Assembly: GCA_947470515.1 (NCBI GenBank)
Contig: CANITF010000006.1
Location: forward strand, 60,252-124,251
Direction: 5' to 3'
Length of the DNA stretch: 64,000 nt
DNA from: Flavobacteriales bacterium
Lineage (GTDB): Bacteria > Bacteroidota > Bacteroidia > Flavobacteriales_D > Crocinitomicaceae
Shown here: positions 1 to 9,492 of the stretch, piece after piece
Numbering within the stretch: position 1 is the stretch's first letter
Layout of the letters: each line of letters begins with the position of its first letter
Notes under the pieces: model-generated
The model's input: only the letters and a program-made list of their open reading frames with translations
Database searches by the model: none
Told to the model about the DNA's origin: nothing
Made by a program: the position numbers and the translations under genes

Positions 1-1454
1 CCTGGACAAATACTTACAGCATCTAATTTATGTGACAATTCACCATCATTTGTTAAAATCGCTGAAGCGCCTAATCCTTCACATAAACATTCCTTTTCCA
101 TAATTTTTTCGACTTCATATGCTTTTCTTAAATCAGAAAGTTCACTGTTTTTCACTTGTTCCATTTTCAACTTTTGAAATTGTCTAGAAGCTGTGCAGAT
201 AGGTTTTTCTGTAAATTCCGTATTAAACGACAAGAATTTCTTGTAGCATGGACTTCCAGCTTTGTGTTTTTCAATTCTTTCCATTCGTTGTTCTTCAGAA
301 CTTGATCCACGGAAATTATTAAACGGCACTCCAAGAGGTGAAGAATTACTGATATAAAAATCTTTTTTCTTTGCTGTAATTAAAGCTTTTAACGTTTCTT
401 CATCTACATTTGTTGATTCAGGCACAAGTAAAAACGGACTACCCCAACCCGTACCATCAAGGTTGTAATATTTCATCAAAAACTTGTCTTCATCTGAAGT
501 TCCAATTCCTCCTTGAGCAGTAATTTTCAAACTTGGGTTCAATGGCAATATATTTCTATTGGATTCACTCAAAGTCTTTACACAGATTTCGTATAACTCG
601 TCATAAAGCTCTTGTCTTTTTTCTTTAAATTCTTCTAAAATTGGACCTAATAAAAATCCATGAGTTGCAAAAGCATGTCCTCCACAATTTAAACCTGATT
701 CGATTCTAAATTCTGAAACCCATATTCCTTTTTTAGCAAACATTTTACCTTGGATCACTGCAGAGCGATAATCACTTACTTTTAGCACTACTTTCTTTTT
801 GATTTCACCATTCGAATCAGGATAGAAATCATCAAAATTTTCACAATAGGTAAATAGTTTTGGATTCATCCCTGCAGAAAATATGATTGAAGAAGAAAGA
901 TTACTTTCAGCATATCCTTTTAAAACACTTTTAGCATCAGAATATTCAGCGGGGAGTAATTCACCATCACCTGAATAATTTTGATTATCGAGTTTTGTCA
1001 TGATATTTACATCGATTGAACCAGCTTTTATAAAAGATTTCAATTTGCTTTCTAACACTTTTTTCACTGTTAAATCCTCTGTATTTAACATTTTAAGATA
1101 AAGCGATTTTTCAAATGCACTTTCAGGTAACATTGTAAAATACTTAGTTATATCTGAATTAGGAGAGAAATCTTCATTTTTCAACGTTGAAATTTGTTCA
1201 TTCACTACGTCATTCATAAAATTTAAATACGCTTTAATTCGTTTGGAACGACGGTCAATATCTTTAGACGAGATTGGTTCATATTTATAATTTAATCTTT
1301 TAGAATGAACTTTCCTCATTTCTTCTATCAAGTGATCTTCCATTATAGAAACAACAGATGAAATTCCAAATTTTGCAACTTTCAGTGGAGTATCTATCGT
1401 GTATCCAAGCCCCATTACTGGGATATGAAATGTGTGTGGTGTATTATTTGACAT
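1..1454 (-). CDS. Conserved protein of unknown function, C-terminus beyond the window edge
   Basis: An uninterrupted frame runs from an ATG at 1454 to the left edge, giving 484 codons without a stop, so the gene is truncated by the window. I do not recognise a characterised family. Visible features are a CGGH motif at residues 257-260, a Gly-rich QGGIGT stretch at 314-319 followed by a GTGWGSPF-type segment, and cysteines at 403, 420, 456, 458 and 483. The Gly-rich pieces faintly resemble FMN-binding TIM-barrel enzymes such as nitronate monooxygenases, but this is a weak impression. The clustered C-terminal cysteines could bind metal or an Fe-S cluster. It is divergent from an Rrf2 regulator, and a -7 element and a palindrome lie just upstream, so control by that regulator is plausible. 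Confidence 0.75.
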   Translation of the reverse strand, partial: MSNNTPHTFHIPVMGLGYTIDTPLKVAKFGISSVVSIMEDHLIEEMRKVHSKRLNYKYEPISSKDIDRRSKRIKAYLNFMNDVVNEQISTLKNEDFSPNSDITKYFTMLPESAFEKSLYLKMLNTEDLTVKKVLESKLKSFIKAGSIDVNIMTKLDNQNYSGDGELLPAEYSDAKSVLKGYAESNLSSSIIFSAGMNPKLFTYCENFDDFYPDSNGEIKKKVVLKVSDYRSAVIQGKMFAKKGIWVSEFRIESGLNCGGHAFATHGFLLGPILEEFKEKRQELYDELYEICVKTLSESNRNILPLNPSLKITAQGGIGTSDEDKFLMKYYNLDGTGWGSPFLLVPESTNVDEETLKALITAKKKDFYISNSSPLGVPFNNFRGSSSEEQRMERIEKHKAGSPCYKKFLSFNTEFTEKPICTASRQFQKLKMEQVKNSELSDLRKAYEVEKIMEKECLCEGLGASAILTNDGELSHKLDAVSICP

Positions 1455-1493
1455 AACCTAAATTTTAATTACTATAACTTAAAGTAATGAGGG

Positions 1494-1501
1494 CAAAGAT
1501 A
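1494..1501 (-). promoter_or_regulatory. Putative -7 promoter element (TATCTTTG)
   Basis: On the minus strand this matches the Bacteroidota -7 consensus TAnnTTTG and lies about 40 bases upstream of the ATG at 1454. No clear -33 TTG is visible. The palindrome at 1519-1532 occupies the place where the -33 region would be, which fits repression. Confidence 0.5.
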
Positions 1502-1503
1502 AC

Positions 1504-1532
1504 TATTTTTATTAACTCGGATGTTTTTATCC
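1504..1532. promoter_or_regulatory. Candidate operator, copy 1 (GGAT-N6-ATCC)
   Basis: A perfect inverted repeat GGAT (1519-1522) and ATCC (1529-1532) separated by six bases sits in a 28-base segment that matches 2065-2092 at 23 positions. It lies between the divergent unknown gene and the Rrf2 gene, at about -31 to -44 of the predicted promoter of the former. Binding by the neighbouring Rrf2 protein is inferred. Confidence 0.45.
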
Positions 1533-1622
1533 TCTTTAAAGGGTCGTTGAAACGTTAATTACTCTTAAAAAATCACAACTTTTCATGAAAATTAAAATCG
1601 CTAACTTTATAAAAAAGAATAA

Positions 1623-2060
1623 ATGTTTTCAAAAGCCTGCGAATATGCCATACGTGCATGCATCCTGATCGCAACAAAATCGATGGATGGTGAACGTGCG
1701 AGTCTCAAAGAAATATCAAAGGAGATTGATTCTCCCGAAGCCTATACAGCAAAAATTTTACAACTACTTGTAAAAGGCAACATAATTTCATCTGTGAAAG
1801 GCCCTACTGGTGGGTTTATTATTGAATATTCGCAAATAGAGGTAATCAAATTACAGCAAATAGTTTTTGCAATTGACGGTGATAAAATCTACACTAATTG
1901 TGGATTAGGAATGAAAGCATGTTCTGAAAAACAACCATGTCCCGTGCACAATCAATTCAAAATTGTACGAAATGGTTTACGCGAAATGTTGGAAACAACA
2001 GATTTAAAACAGCTTTGCTTTGGATTAAAAAACGGGTTGACATTTCTAAAAATAAATTAG
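1623..2060 (+). CDS. Rrf2-family transcriptional regulator, probably Fe-S (NsrR/IscR-like)
   Basis: The 145-residue protein has the Rrf2 layout: an N-terminal winged helix starting MFSKACEYAIRA, a recognition region with the typical KGPTGGF wing at about 59-65, and a three-cysteine cluster (C-x6-C-x5-C, in CGLGMKACSEKQPC) near residues 93-106. In IscR and NsrR such cysteines bind a cluster that senses Fe-S status or nitric oxide. The spacing here is one residue longer between the first two cysteines than in E. coli IscR. The next gene downstream encodes a DUF542-like protein, a domain tied to Fe-S repair after nitrosative stress, which favours a nitric oxide or redox role. Which signal it senses cannot be read from the sequence. 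Confidence 0.9.
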   Translation: MFSKACEYAIRACILIATKSMDGERASLKEISKEIDSPEAYTAKILQLLVKGNIISSVKGPTGGFIIEYSQIEVIKLQQIVFAIDGDKIYTNCGLGMKACSEKQPCPVHNQFKIVRNGLREMLETTDLKQLCFGLKNGLTFLKIN

Positions 2061-2064
2061 GAAA

Positions 2065-2093
2065 TATTTATTTTAATTCGGATGTTTGTGTCG
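2065..2093. promoter_or_regulatory. Candidate operator, copy 2
   Basis: This segment shares 23 of 28 bases with 1504-1531, including the core TCGGATGTTT. The right half-site is degenerate (GTCG instead of ATCC). It lies 32 bases upstream of the DUF542-like gene, so it could let the Rrf2 protein control that gene separately. Confidence 0.4.
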
Positions 2094-2124
2094 TAAATAG
2101 AAAAGTAACGAAACACTAAATATC

Positions 2125-2310
2125 ATGTTAATTTATCCTCAACAATCAATTCAAGAAATTATAACACAAGAAGTACAATCGCGCATAATCTTTGAAAATT
2201 ATGGTATTAACATTGAAATTGATACAGAACGATCATTAATTGAAATCGCGGAAGCACGTTTTTTACAATTAGACGCTTTTATTGAAGATTTAAATTTGAT
2301 GCTCAATTAG
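2125..2310 (+). CDS. Small DUF542/ScdA-N-like protein without the usual cysteines
   Basis: The 61-residue product follows the pattern of the ScdA/RIC N-terminal domain: a helix with SIQEIITQEV, then VFEKYGID-like IIFENYGINIEI, then a SLIEIAEA helix and a terminal helix. Canonical members carry a Cys-Cys pair after GID that is needed for Fe-S repair; this protein has no cysteine at all. It follows the Rrf2 gene by 64 bases on the same strand with its own upstream motif copy. A binding or regulatory role is more likely than cluster repair. It could also be called a DUF1858-like domain; the two families look alike at this length. Confidence 0.6.
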   Translation: MLIYPQQSIQEIITQEVQSRIIFENYGINIEIDTERSLIEIAEARFLQLDAFIEDLNLMLN

Positions 2311-2318
2311 CACAATTT

Positions 2319-3248
2319 CTACTCTAACGAATTAATATTTCGCATTAAACCTGCATATTTGGTCCTTTTAATTGGACTTATTTTAAATAATTCGGTGAAT
2401 ATCTCTTGTGTTAAATCTTTCCAATCGGATTGTGATAATTCCAGAATACCTGTCAAAGGATTTAATCTTGGCTCATTATGTTGTTTTGAAAACCGATTCC
2501 ATGGGCAAACATCTTGGCATACATCACAGCCAAACATCCAATTATCCAATTTACCTTTAAACTCTTCTGGAATTAAAGCATCTTTCAATTCAATTGTTAA
2601 GTAGGAAATACATTTAGAACCATCAACAACATACGGTTCAACTATTGCATCTGTTGGACAAGCATCGATGCATCGCGTGCACGTTCCGCAATAATCTTTG
2701 ATTGGGCCATCATATTCTAAATCAAGATCCAGAATCAACTCAGCTATAAAGAAAAAGGAGCCATTTTTAGTATTAATCAGATTGGAATTCTTGCCGATCC
2801 AACCCAATCCTGATTTTTTTGCCCAGGCTTTATCCATAACTGGGGCAGAATCAACAAATACTCTTCCGTTAACTTCTCCAATTTCCGTTTGAATGAACAA
2901 AAACAATTCTGTGAGTTTATCTTTAATTACAAGGTGATAATCTTCACCAAAAGCATATTTAGATAGTTTGGGTGCTGTTTTGTCGAGTTGTTGTTCTTCT
3001 GTATAATAATTCATTAAAAGAGAAACAACACTTTTTGAATCTTCAACCAATAAACGGGGGTCTAGTCTTTTATCAAAATGATTTTCCATATAACCCATTT
3101 TACCGTTATATGTACGTTTTAGCCAAGTTTCAAGATGATTTGCTTCCTCTTCTAAAAATTCAGCTTTTGATATTCCACAGAAAAAGAACCCAAGTTCAGC
3201 AGCTTTTTGTTTTATTAATGCCGTATTTTTTGATTTGGAAGAATACAT
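2319..3248 (-). CDS. queG: Epoxyqueuosine reductase QueG
   Basis: QueG reduces epoxyqueuosine to queuosine in tRNA, the last step of the pathway, using cobalamin and two [4Fe-4S] clusters. The 309-residue protein shows the cobalamin-binding N-terminal half with the catalytic Asp in FVDSAP (about D133), the motif [12 protein letters not shown] (C187, C190, C193, C197), C213, and the second cluster motif [10 protein letters not shown] (C241, C244, C248). Length agrees with the family. It begins 10 bases after ruvB, so the two genes are probably cotranscribed. Confidence 0.95.
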   Translation of the reverse strand: MYSSKSKNTALIKQKAAELGFFFCGISKAEFLEEEANHLETWLKRTYNGKMGYMENHFDKRLDPRLLVEDSKSVVSLLMNYYTEEQQLDKTAPKLSKYAFGEDYHLVIKDKLTELFLFIQTEIGEVNGRVFVDSAPVMDKAWAKKSGLGWIGKNSNLINTKNGSFFFIAELILDLDLEYDGPIKDYCGTCTRCIDACPTDAIVEPYVVDGSKCISYLTIELKDALIPEEFKGKLDNWMFGCDVCQDVCPWNRFSKQHNEPRLNPLTGILELSQSDWKDLTQEIFTELFKISPIKRTKYAGLMRNINSLE

Positions 3249-3258
3249 TTATGTTTCA

Positions 3259-4281
3259 TCAAAATAATCCACCTTGCATCCAGCCTGCATCTTTGCCTAA
3301 ATGACGGAATGCTTTTTCGGTTGCTTTTCTTCCCCGAGGTGTGCGCATTAAAAATCCTTCTTGAATCAAAAATGGTTCGTATACTTCTTCTAATGTTCCT
3401 GCATTTTCACCAATTGCCGTTGCGATAGTCGTTAATCCGACAGGGCCACCACTGAATTTTTCAATGATCACTTTAAGAATACGTATATCCATCTCATCAA
3501 GACCATTTTCGTCCACATTAAGCGCTTTTAATGCAATTGTCGTGATATCAGTATCGATTGATCCATTTCCTTTTATCTGAGCAAAATCTCTTACTCTGCG
3601 TAACAAAGCATTTGCAATTCTAGGTGTTCCTCTACTTCTACTTGCAATCTGGTAGGCTGCTGCTTCATCTATAGCAATATTTAACAACCCAGATGAACGC
3701 TCAACAATATTTGTTAAGGTTTTAGCATCATAATATTCCAATCTAGAATTTATTCCAAATCTAGCTCTTAAAGGAGAAGTTAATAGTCCTGATCTTGTTG
3801 TTGCACCAATAAGTGTAAAAGGATTCAAGGTTATTTGTACACTTCTAGCATTCGGACCACTATCAATTAAGATATCAATACAATAATCCTCCATTGCCGA
3901 ATAAAGATATTCTTCAACAACGGAACTTAATCTATGAATTTCATCAATAAAAAGTACATCTCCAGGATTTAGGTTCGTTAGCAAACCAGCTAAATCCCCT
4001 GGTTTATCTAATACAGGACCACTTGTGACTTTAAAACCAACACCCAATTCGTTGGCAATAATGTTAGCCAATGTCGTTTTTCCTAGTCCAGGAGGTCCAT
4101 GCAATAAAACATGATCTAGAGGTTCACCACGCAAAGAAGCAGCTTTAACGAAAATTCCTAAATTTTCAATAATTGAAGGTTGGCCTGTAAAATCACTAAA
4201 ACTTTTTGGTCGTAAGACTTTATCAAACTCTTGTTCAGAATTTGCACCAGTTTCTTCTCTATAATCGAATGAATCTTCCAC
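3259..4281 (-). CDS. ruvB: Holliday junction branch migration ATPase RuvB
   Basis: RuvB is the hexameric motor that, with RuvA, drives branch migration at Holliday junctions. The 340-residue protein carries Walker A GPPGLGKT (62-69), Walker B DEIH (113-116), the sensor region GATTRSGLL with the arginine finger segment, and the winged-helix C-terminus ending in RTPRGR. The start is GTG at 4281, just after a terminator that closes the respiratory operon. No better ATG exists in frame. The gene runs into queG. Confidence 0.97.
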   Translation of the reverse strand: MEDSFDYREETGANSEQEFDKVLRPKSFSDFTGQPSIIENLGIFVKAASLRGEPLDHVLLHGPPGLGKTTLANIIANELGVGFKVTSGPVLDKPGDLAGLLTNLNPGDVLFIDEIHRLSSVVEEYLYSAMEDYCIDILIDSGPNARSVQITLNPFTLIGATTRSGLLTSPLRARFGINSRLEYYDAKTLTNIVERSSGLLNIAIDEAAAYQIASRSRGTPRIANALLRRVRDFAQIKGNGSIDTDITTIALKALNVDENGLDEMDIRILKVIIEKFSGGPVGLTTIATAIGENAGTLEEVYEPFLIQEGFLMRTPRGRKATEKAFRHLGKDAGWMQGGLF

Positions 4282-4300
4282 AGATTACTAAATTACATAA

Positions 4301-4332
4301 AAAAACCCTTTTGTCATTAGACAAAAGGGTTT
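4301..4332 (-). terminator. Rho-independent terminator of the respiratory operon
   Basis: A 13-base-pair perfect stem (4303-4315 with 4320-4332) has a 4-base loop and is followed on the minus strand by a run of T residues. It sits 18 bases after the oxidase subunit I stop codon. Confidence 0.92.
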
Positions 4333-4350
4333 CATAAATTATATTCTATT

Positions 4351-6162
4351 TTAATGTTCTTCTTCGCCTTCAGCTAAAGGAACAATTTGAGAAATGAAAT
4401 CTTCTTCAGCACCTGGTTTAGAATAATCATAAGGCCATCTATGCACAGTTGGTAATTCACCTGGCCAGTTACCATGAATATGTTCTACTGGTGTTGTCCA
4501 TTCTAATGTGTTTGCTTTCCAAGGATTTTGAGGTGCCTTAGGTCCACGATAAATACTATAGAAGAAGTTAAATAAGAATACTAATTGTGCTAATGCTCCA
4601 ATTATAGCGAAAATCGTAATAATAATTTGCAAATCCATAATAATATTAAATGCATTTGTATCAAATTCTCCGTACACCGAATAATCATAATATCTTCTAG
4701 GTGCTCCAGACAAACCTACAAAATGCATCGGGAAGAATACACCGTAACCAGAAACTAGGGTTAACCAAAAGTGAATATAACCCAACTTCAAATTCATCAT
4801 TTTTCCATACATTTTCGGGAACCAATGATAAACTCCTGCAAACATTCCGAAGACAGCAGATAATCCCATTACAACGTGGAAGTGAGCAACAACAAACATG
4901 GTATCATGTATAGAAATATCTAAAGCAGCATCTGCCAAAATAATTCCAGTCACACCACCAGTAATAAATGTTGATACTAAACCAATAGCAAACATCATTG
5001 CAGGCGTGAAAATGATTGACCCTTTCCAAAGAGTTGTGATGTAATTAAACACTTTTACTGCTGATGGAATTGCAATCAGTAAGGTTGTAAAAACGAATAC
5101 ACTTCCTAAAAATGGATTCATACCGGTAATAAACATGTGATGGGCCCATACAATAAACGACAAGAAACCAATAGCAAGCATAGAACCAATCATTGCACGA
5201 TATCCAAAAATTGGTTTACGTGAATTTATAGAAATAATCTCTGAAGACAAACCTAAAGCTGGAAGTAATACAATGTATACTTCAGGATGTCCTAAGAACC
5301 AAAATAAGTGCTGAAATAATATTGGTGAACCACCATGATTCGTTAACATTTCTCCTCCAACAATAATATCTGAAAGATAGAAACTTGTTCCAGCTAATCT
5401 ATCCATTACTAATAACAAACAAGCTGATAATAAAACTGGGAAAGATAAAACACCAAGTATTGCAGTAATAAAAAATGCCCAAATTGTTAATGGCATTCTA
5501 GTCATTTTCATACCGATTGTTCTTAAATTAAATACAGTAACGATGTAATTCAAAGAACCTAATAAAGAACCAGCGATAAAGATTGTCATAGAAAACAACC
5601 ACAATGTCGTACCCAATCCAGAACCAGATACAGCTTGGGGTAATGCAGATAATGGCGGGTATATTGTCCAACCAGCCATTGCAGGTCCTGTCTCTACAAA
5701 CATTGAACAAAGCATGATGATTGATGACACCAAAAAGAACCAATATGACAACATGTTCAAGAAACCTGAAGCCATATCTCTTGCTCCAAGTTGCAGAGGG
5801 ATTAGGATATTAGAAAAAGTTCCTGAAAGACCTCCTGTTAAAAGGAAGAATACCATAATAGTTCCATGAATTGTAACCAATCCCAAGTACATGTCTTCTT
5901 TCAAGACTCCTCCTGGAGCCCATTTTTCACCCAAGAAAAAACTCAAAAAATCAGAGCTTTCACCAGGCCATGCCAATTGGATTCGGAATAATACCGATAA
6001 TAACATTGCAACAATTCCCATGAAAACAGCAGTCATTAAAAACTGCTTTCCAATCATTTTATGATCTTGACTAAAAATATACTTTGAAACGAAACTTTCC
6101 TCATGGTGTCCGTGATCATCGTGTCCGTGTGCATCGTGATGTCCGTGTGCTACTGCCGCCAT
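4351..6162 (-). CDS. ctaD: Cytochrome c oxidase subunit I
   Basis: Catalytic subunit of the aa3-type haem-copper oxidase, an inner-membrane protein of about 12 helices that reduces oxygen to water. The 603 residues include the low-spin haem histidine in TIHGTIMVF, the CuB/crosslinked tyrosine motif HPEVY, the CuB pair in AHHMF, and HFHVV in the haem-ligand helix. The N-terminal 20 residues contain eight histidines, which is unusual and may handle metal. It is the last gene of the operon, 26 bases after subunit II, and is followed by a strong terminator. No subunit III gene is present in the window. Confidence 0.96.
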   Translation of the reverse strand: MAAVAHGHHDAHGHDDHGHHEESFVSKYIFSQDHKMIGKQFLMTAVFMGIVAMLLSVLFRIQLAWPGESSDFLSFFLGEKWAPGGVLKEDMYLGLVTIHGTIMVFFLLTGGLSGTFSNILIPLQLGARDMASGFLNMLSYWFFLVSSIIMLCSMFVETGPAMAGWTIYPPLSALPQAVSGSGLGTTLWLFSMTIFIAGSLLGSLNYIVTVFNLRTIGMKMTRMPLTIWAFFITAILGVLSFPVLLSACLLLVMDRLAGTSFYLSDIIVGGEMLTNHGGSPILFQHLFWFLGHPEVYIVLLPALGLSSEIISINSRKPIFGYRAMIGSMLAIGFLSFIVWAHHMFITGMNPFLGSVFVFTTLLIAIPSAVKVFNYITTLWKGSIIFTPAMMFAIGLVSTFITGGVTGIILADAALDISIHDTMFVVAHFHVVMGLSAVFGMFAGVYHWFPKMYGKMMNLKLGYIHFWLTLVSGYGVFFPMHFVGLSGAPRRYYDYSVYGEFDTNAFNIIMDLQIIITIFAIIGALAQLVFLFNFFYSIYRGPKAPQNPWKANTLEWTTPVEHIHGNWPGELPTVHRWPYDYSKPGAEEDFISQIVPLAEGEEEH

Positions 6163-6188
6163 TCTATCTCTGTTTATTGTTATTAATT

Positions 6189-7433
6189 CTATTTAATTAC
6201 TGCTTCTGCAGTTAATGCTAAGCTATCTGCACCTGCAACCACTGGTTCAGCAGCAGCAGCAAAATATATATCTTTAAAAGATTGCTTTTGCTTCGTTTTC
6301 ATCCAAGATTTAAATTCTGTAGGCGATAAAACGACAATTATCATTTTCATTTTATAGTGCGCATTTCCGCAAATCTTATTGCACATCAAAACGAAATTAA
6401 ATTTCTCATTATTCATTTTTTTGCGCATCTCAACAGAAGTAATATCAGGAATAAACTTGAAACGAGTTGTCAAACCAGGTACCGTATTCATTTGAGCTCT
6501 AAAATGAGGGAAATAAGCAGAATGTATTACATCCTTAGATCTAAAATTAAATTCATATTCCTTGTTTAGACATAAATACAAAGTATCTTTTTGAATAATA
6601 TCATCCCAAGCTGAAGCATCTACATTTTTATTGTGACGCGCTTTCATTTGATATAACAAACGAATTAATTGCTGCTTTCTTGACAAATCACTGACCATTT
6701 TTTCGCGATCTTCAGGAACAAGCATAATATTTTTATCATTCAATTTTGAAGCAATAGCTTTAATTCCTGTAACACCATTTTCCATGTTAAAAATTGCACT
6801 ATCAATAGTTTCTGATGTCATTAATGCCAACTCATTATTGTCTGTTGTCAATTTATAATCGAACTTTCCTAGTTTATTATCTAATCCAGAATAACGAGCT
6901 GTCCAATCAAATTGCTTAGAAAATAATTCTATTCTAGTTGAATCAGTAACTGCAGCACTTGTAGCCTCATTCCATTGTTTCAATCCTAAAATGATAATTA
7001 CTGCCAATACACATGCAGGGACAACTGTCCAAATCATTTCTAATTTATTATCATGAGAAAAATACAATGCTTTAACACCTGCTTTTCTCACATATTTCCA
7101 AGAGAAAAAGAACAATAAGAAGTTAGTCAGAAAAAAGACCGCAATTATAATTACGTAATTGACATTCAATAACCAATCTAGTCCATGGCCATGAACTGAA
7201 GCTGCATCACCTCTACCAGACCAACCGTAAGTCAACATGAGCCAAATGAAACCACCGAAGAAAAAGACCATAAAAGCTAACATTAATTTAGCGTTTAAGT
7301 TATTATCTCCAGTACTAACTTCGTGTTCTCCACGATTTCTAAGTTTTGACGATAGCTCATATACACGAACCAACTGAGCAATTGCAATTACTCCTAAAAC
7401 TATAACGATTAAAGCTATTAATTTACTTCCCAT
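6189..7433 (-). CDS. ctaC: Cytochrome c oxidase subunit II
   Basis: This subunit carries the CuA centre that accepts electrons from cytochrome c. In the C-terminal domain the ligands appear as H(SAYFPHFR) and the CNKICGNAHYKM motif, which supplies two Cys, His and Met. The N-terminal half has about four hydrophobic segments rather than the usual two. A segment of about 110 residues between the last membrane helix and the CuA fold (IELFSKQFDWTARYSG onward) includes an insertion rich in Asn and Asp. The gene lies between actF and subunit I, 31 and 26 bases away, so complex III and oxidase are made together. Confidence 0.93.
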   Translation of the reverse strand: MGSKLIALIVIVLGVIAIAQLVRVYELSSKLRNRGEHEVSTGDNNLNAKLMLAFMVFFFGGFIWLMLTYGWSGRGDAASVHGHGLDWLLNVNYVIIIAVFFLTNFLLFFFSWKYVRKAGVKALYFSHDNKLEMIWTVVPACVLAVIIILGLKQWNEATSAAVTDSTRIELFSKQFDWTARYSGLDNKLGKFDYKLTTDNNELALMTSETIDSAIFNMENGVTGIKAIASKLNDKNIMLVPEDREKMVSDLSRKQQLIRLLYQMKARHNKNVDASAWDDIIQKDTLYLCLNKEYEFNFRSKDVIHSAYFPHFRAQMNTVPGLTTRFKFIPDITSVEMRKKMNNEKFNFVLMCNKICGNAHYKMKMIIVVLSPTEFKSWMKTKQKQSFKDIYFAAAAEPVVAGADSLALTAEAVIK

Positions 7434-7464
7434 CTTATTTTAAATCTATAATATTCTACTTTTT

Positions 7465-8667
7465 TTATATCTCGTGATGAATACTTTCATCCAAGAATGG
7501 ATGGTTCACCGGTGTTAATGGAGCTTTTGTCAAGTTGTGTAAGATAATTCTAATAAAGAATCCAGCTACCAACAAAGCCATTCCAATTTCCAAAAATCCA
7601 ATTTTCGCTGTAGCCCCTAGAGAACCGGCAGAAACCAAGATATATACATCCAACCAATGTCCAGTTAAAATAATCAATCCAACAAAAGTTAATATTCCTG
7701 CATGTCTTTTAGCATCTCTTGACATTAAAATTAACATCGGAAAAGCAAAATTAATTAAGAACATACCAAAATATAACGCTTTAAAATTCTCTATTCTCAT
7801 CATATAATATGTTACCTCTTCACCAATATTTGCATACCAAATAAGCATAAATTGAGAGAACCATAAATATGACCATAAGAAAGAAGTTGCAAATGTCCAT
7901 TTACCCAAATCATGGATATGACTATCATTCACATTTGGTAAATAACCTAATTTTTTCAAATAAAGTGTTAGTAATACCAGAACAACCATTGCAGAGCACC
8001 ACATACCAGCAAAAGTATACCAACCATACAAGGTAGAAAACCAGTGAACATCAATTGACATTAACCAATCCCACGATGAAGTTGAACTAAATACAGCAAA
8101 GAAAACTAAGAAAACAGCTGCTTTTCTATAATTTTTAAAGTGAATTTCAGTTCCACCAATTTTATCTTCAGCAAGTGATCTCATTCTAAAACCTCTTAAG
8201 AAGATATAGTAAGTACCCATGTAAACTAACGTTCTAATCCAAAAGAAGCCTTTGTTTAGGTATGCCGCTTTACCAGCAATAATTTCATCATAATGATGAG
8301 ATTTTGGATTAACACTTTCTGGATCCATCCAACCATAAATGTGCGCTCCATCATTTAACGTAATAATCAACAAGGTAAGGGCTAACAATCCCATTCCATA
8401 TGGCAAGAAACCTGCTACTGCTTCAATGATTCTTTTTACAGAAGCATACCACCCTGTTTCAGTAGCATATTGCAACGCTAAGAAAAATAATGCGCCAAGT
8501 CCAAGTGCGAAAAAGAAAAAGCTATTCACCAAGCCATTCGCTAATAAACGAGTAGCAAAATGATGATCACTCATGCTTGTAAAAACACCAATCGCTGTAA
8601 ACAAAACCCCAACTCCCATAAGAGTCATTGTTAGAGTTTTTGCTTTTTTTGATATAGAGAATTCCAT
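7465..8667 (-). CDS. actF: Alternative complex III subunit ActF (membrane quinol-cytochrome c oxidoreductase subunit)
   Basis: ActF is a NrfD-like paralogue of ActC and one of the membrane subunits of alternative complex III. The 400-residue protein is almost entirely hydrophobic, with about ten predicted membrane segments, and contains the Trp-rich SSTSSWDWLMSIDVHWFSTLYGWYTF region typical of this subunit. Its position between actE and the oxidase genes is the standard order in Bacteroidota. Confidence 0.9.
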   Translation of the reverse strand: MEFSISKKAKTLTMTLMGVGVLFTAIGVFTSMSDHHFATRLLANGLVNSFFFFALGLGALFFLALQYATETGWYASVKRIIEAVAGFLPYGMGLLALTLLIITLNDGAHIYGWMDPESVNPKSHHYDEIIAGKAAYLNKGFFWIRTLVYMGTYYIFLRGFRMRSLAEDKIGGTEIHFKNYRKAAVFLVFFAVFSSTSSWDWLMSIDVHWFSTLYGWYTFAGMWCSAMVVLVLLTLYLKKLGYLPNVNDSHIHDLGKWTFATSFLWSYLWFSQFMLIWYANIGEEVTYYMMRIENFKALYFGMFLINFAFPMLILMSRDAKRHAGILTFVGLIILTGHWLDVYILVSAGSLGATAKIGFLEIGMALLVAGFFIRIILHNLTKAPLTPVNHPFLDESIHHEI

Positions 8668-8687
8668 CTTAAAAAATATTCAGGTTA

Positions 8688-9431
8688 TTATTTTGTAACT
8701 TTTGTTGTATCCGCAGCAACCGCAGTTACAACAGCAAGACCAGTTGCGTCAAACTTACCGTAATCTGCATTTTGGAATCTTCTAACATAATGAACTAAAG
8801 TCCAAATTTGCTTTTTATTCAATATAGATCCATGACCACCCATTGTGTTCAATCCATAATAAATTGAATAAAAAAGTTGTCCATCTGATTTCATTGCTCG
8901 TTCAGTATAATTTGGCACACCAGCATATGCTCCACTAGCAACCATAGGACCATTACCATCACCTTTCTCTCCGTGACAATGCTGACACATTGCAGTATAC
9001 AATTCTTTTCCTTGCTTGAACATACCTTCAGAATTTTCTGAAGTCAATCTCATCGGATTCTTATCAGCAATCGCTAAAGCGTATTCATCTACCTTAGTCA
9101 AATCTTCACCATACATACCATGCGTTTGTTTAAAAGCAATATTTGCCTTTCTGAAATACGGTAACATCAAACTTACTGTAGTTGAATCTGTTCCATAATA
9201 TGGTACAGTTCCCATGGGTGGCACCAAAGCAGACAATCTGTTTTTCATAGCCATATTTTCATAACCACGAACTTCACCGTAATCAACGTATACTTCAACT
9301 GCTGGTGAACGATACATGTCTGGCATATATTCCAAACCTGGACTATCAGCATCTGCAGTACAAGACCCTAAACTTAGGACCGAAACTGCCACTATTGCTA
9401 AACTTGCTAATACCTTAAATTTAATTTTCAT
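8688..9431 (-). CDS. actE: Alternative complex III cytochrome c subunit ActE
   Basis: A monohaem cytochrome c lipoprotein of 247 residues. The N-terminus has a lipoprotein signal ending LSLGSC (lipid on the Cys near residue 24), and the haem motif CQHCH lies near residue 150 followed by GEKGDGNGP. The C-terminal part with YYGLNTMGGHGS provides the probable Met ligand. It is expected to pass electrons from the complex to the oxidase on the periplasmic side. It sits between actD and actF with short gaps. Confidence 0.92.
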   Translation of the reverse strand: MKIKFKVLASLAIVAVSVLSLGSCTADADSPGLEYMPDMYRSPAVEVYVDYGEVRGYENMAMKNRLSALVPPMGTVPYYGTDSTTVSLMLPYFRKANIAFKQTHGMYGEDLTKVDEYALAIADKNPMRLTSENSEGMFKQGKELYTAMCQHCHGEKGDGNGPMVASGAYAGVPNYTERAMKSDGQLFYSIYYGLNTMGGHGSILNKKQIWTLVHYVRRFQNADYGKFDATGLAVVTAVAADTTKVTK

Positions 9432-9492
9432 CTGTCTCTTCCTTTTATTTTGTCAGAAGGAGTATCCACTATAGCAGATACTTCATAGCAAA

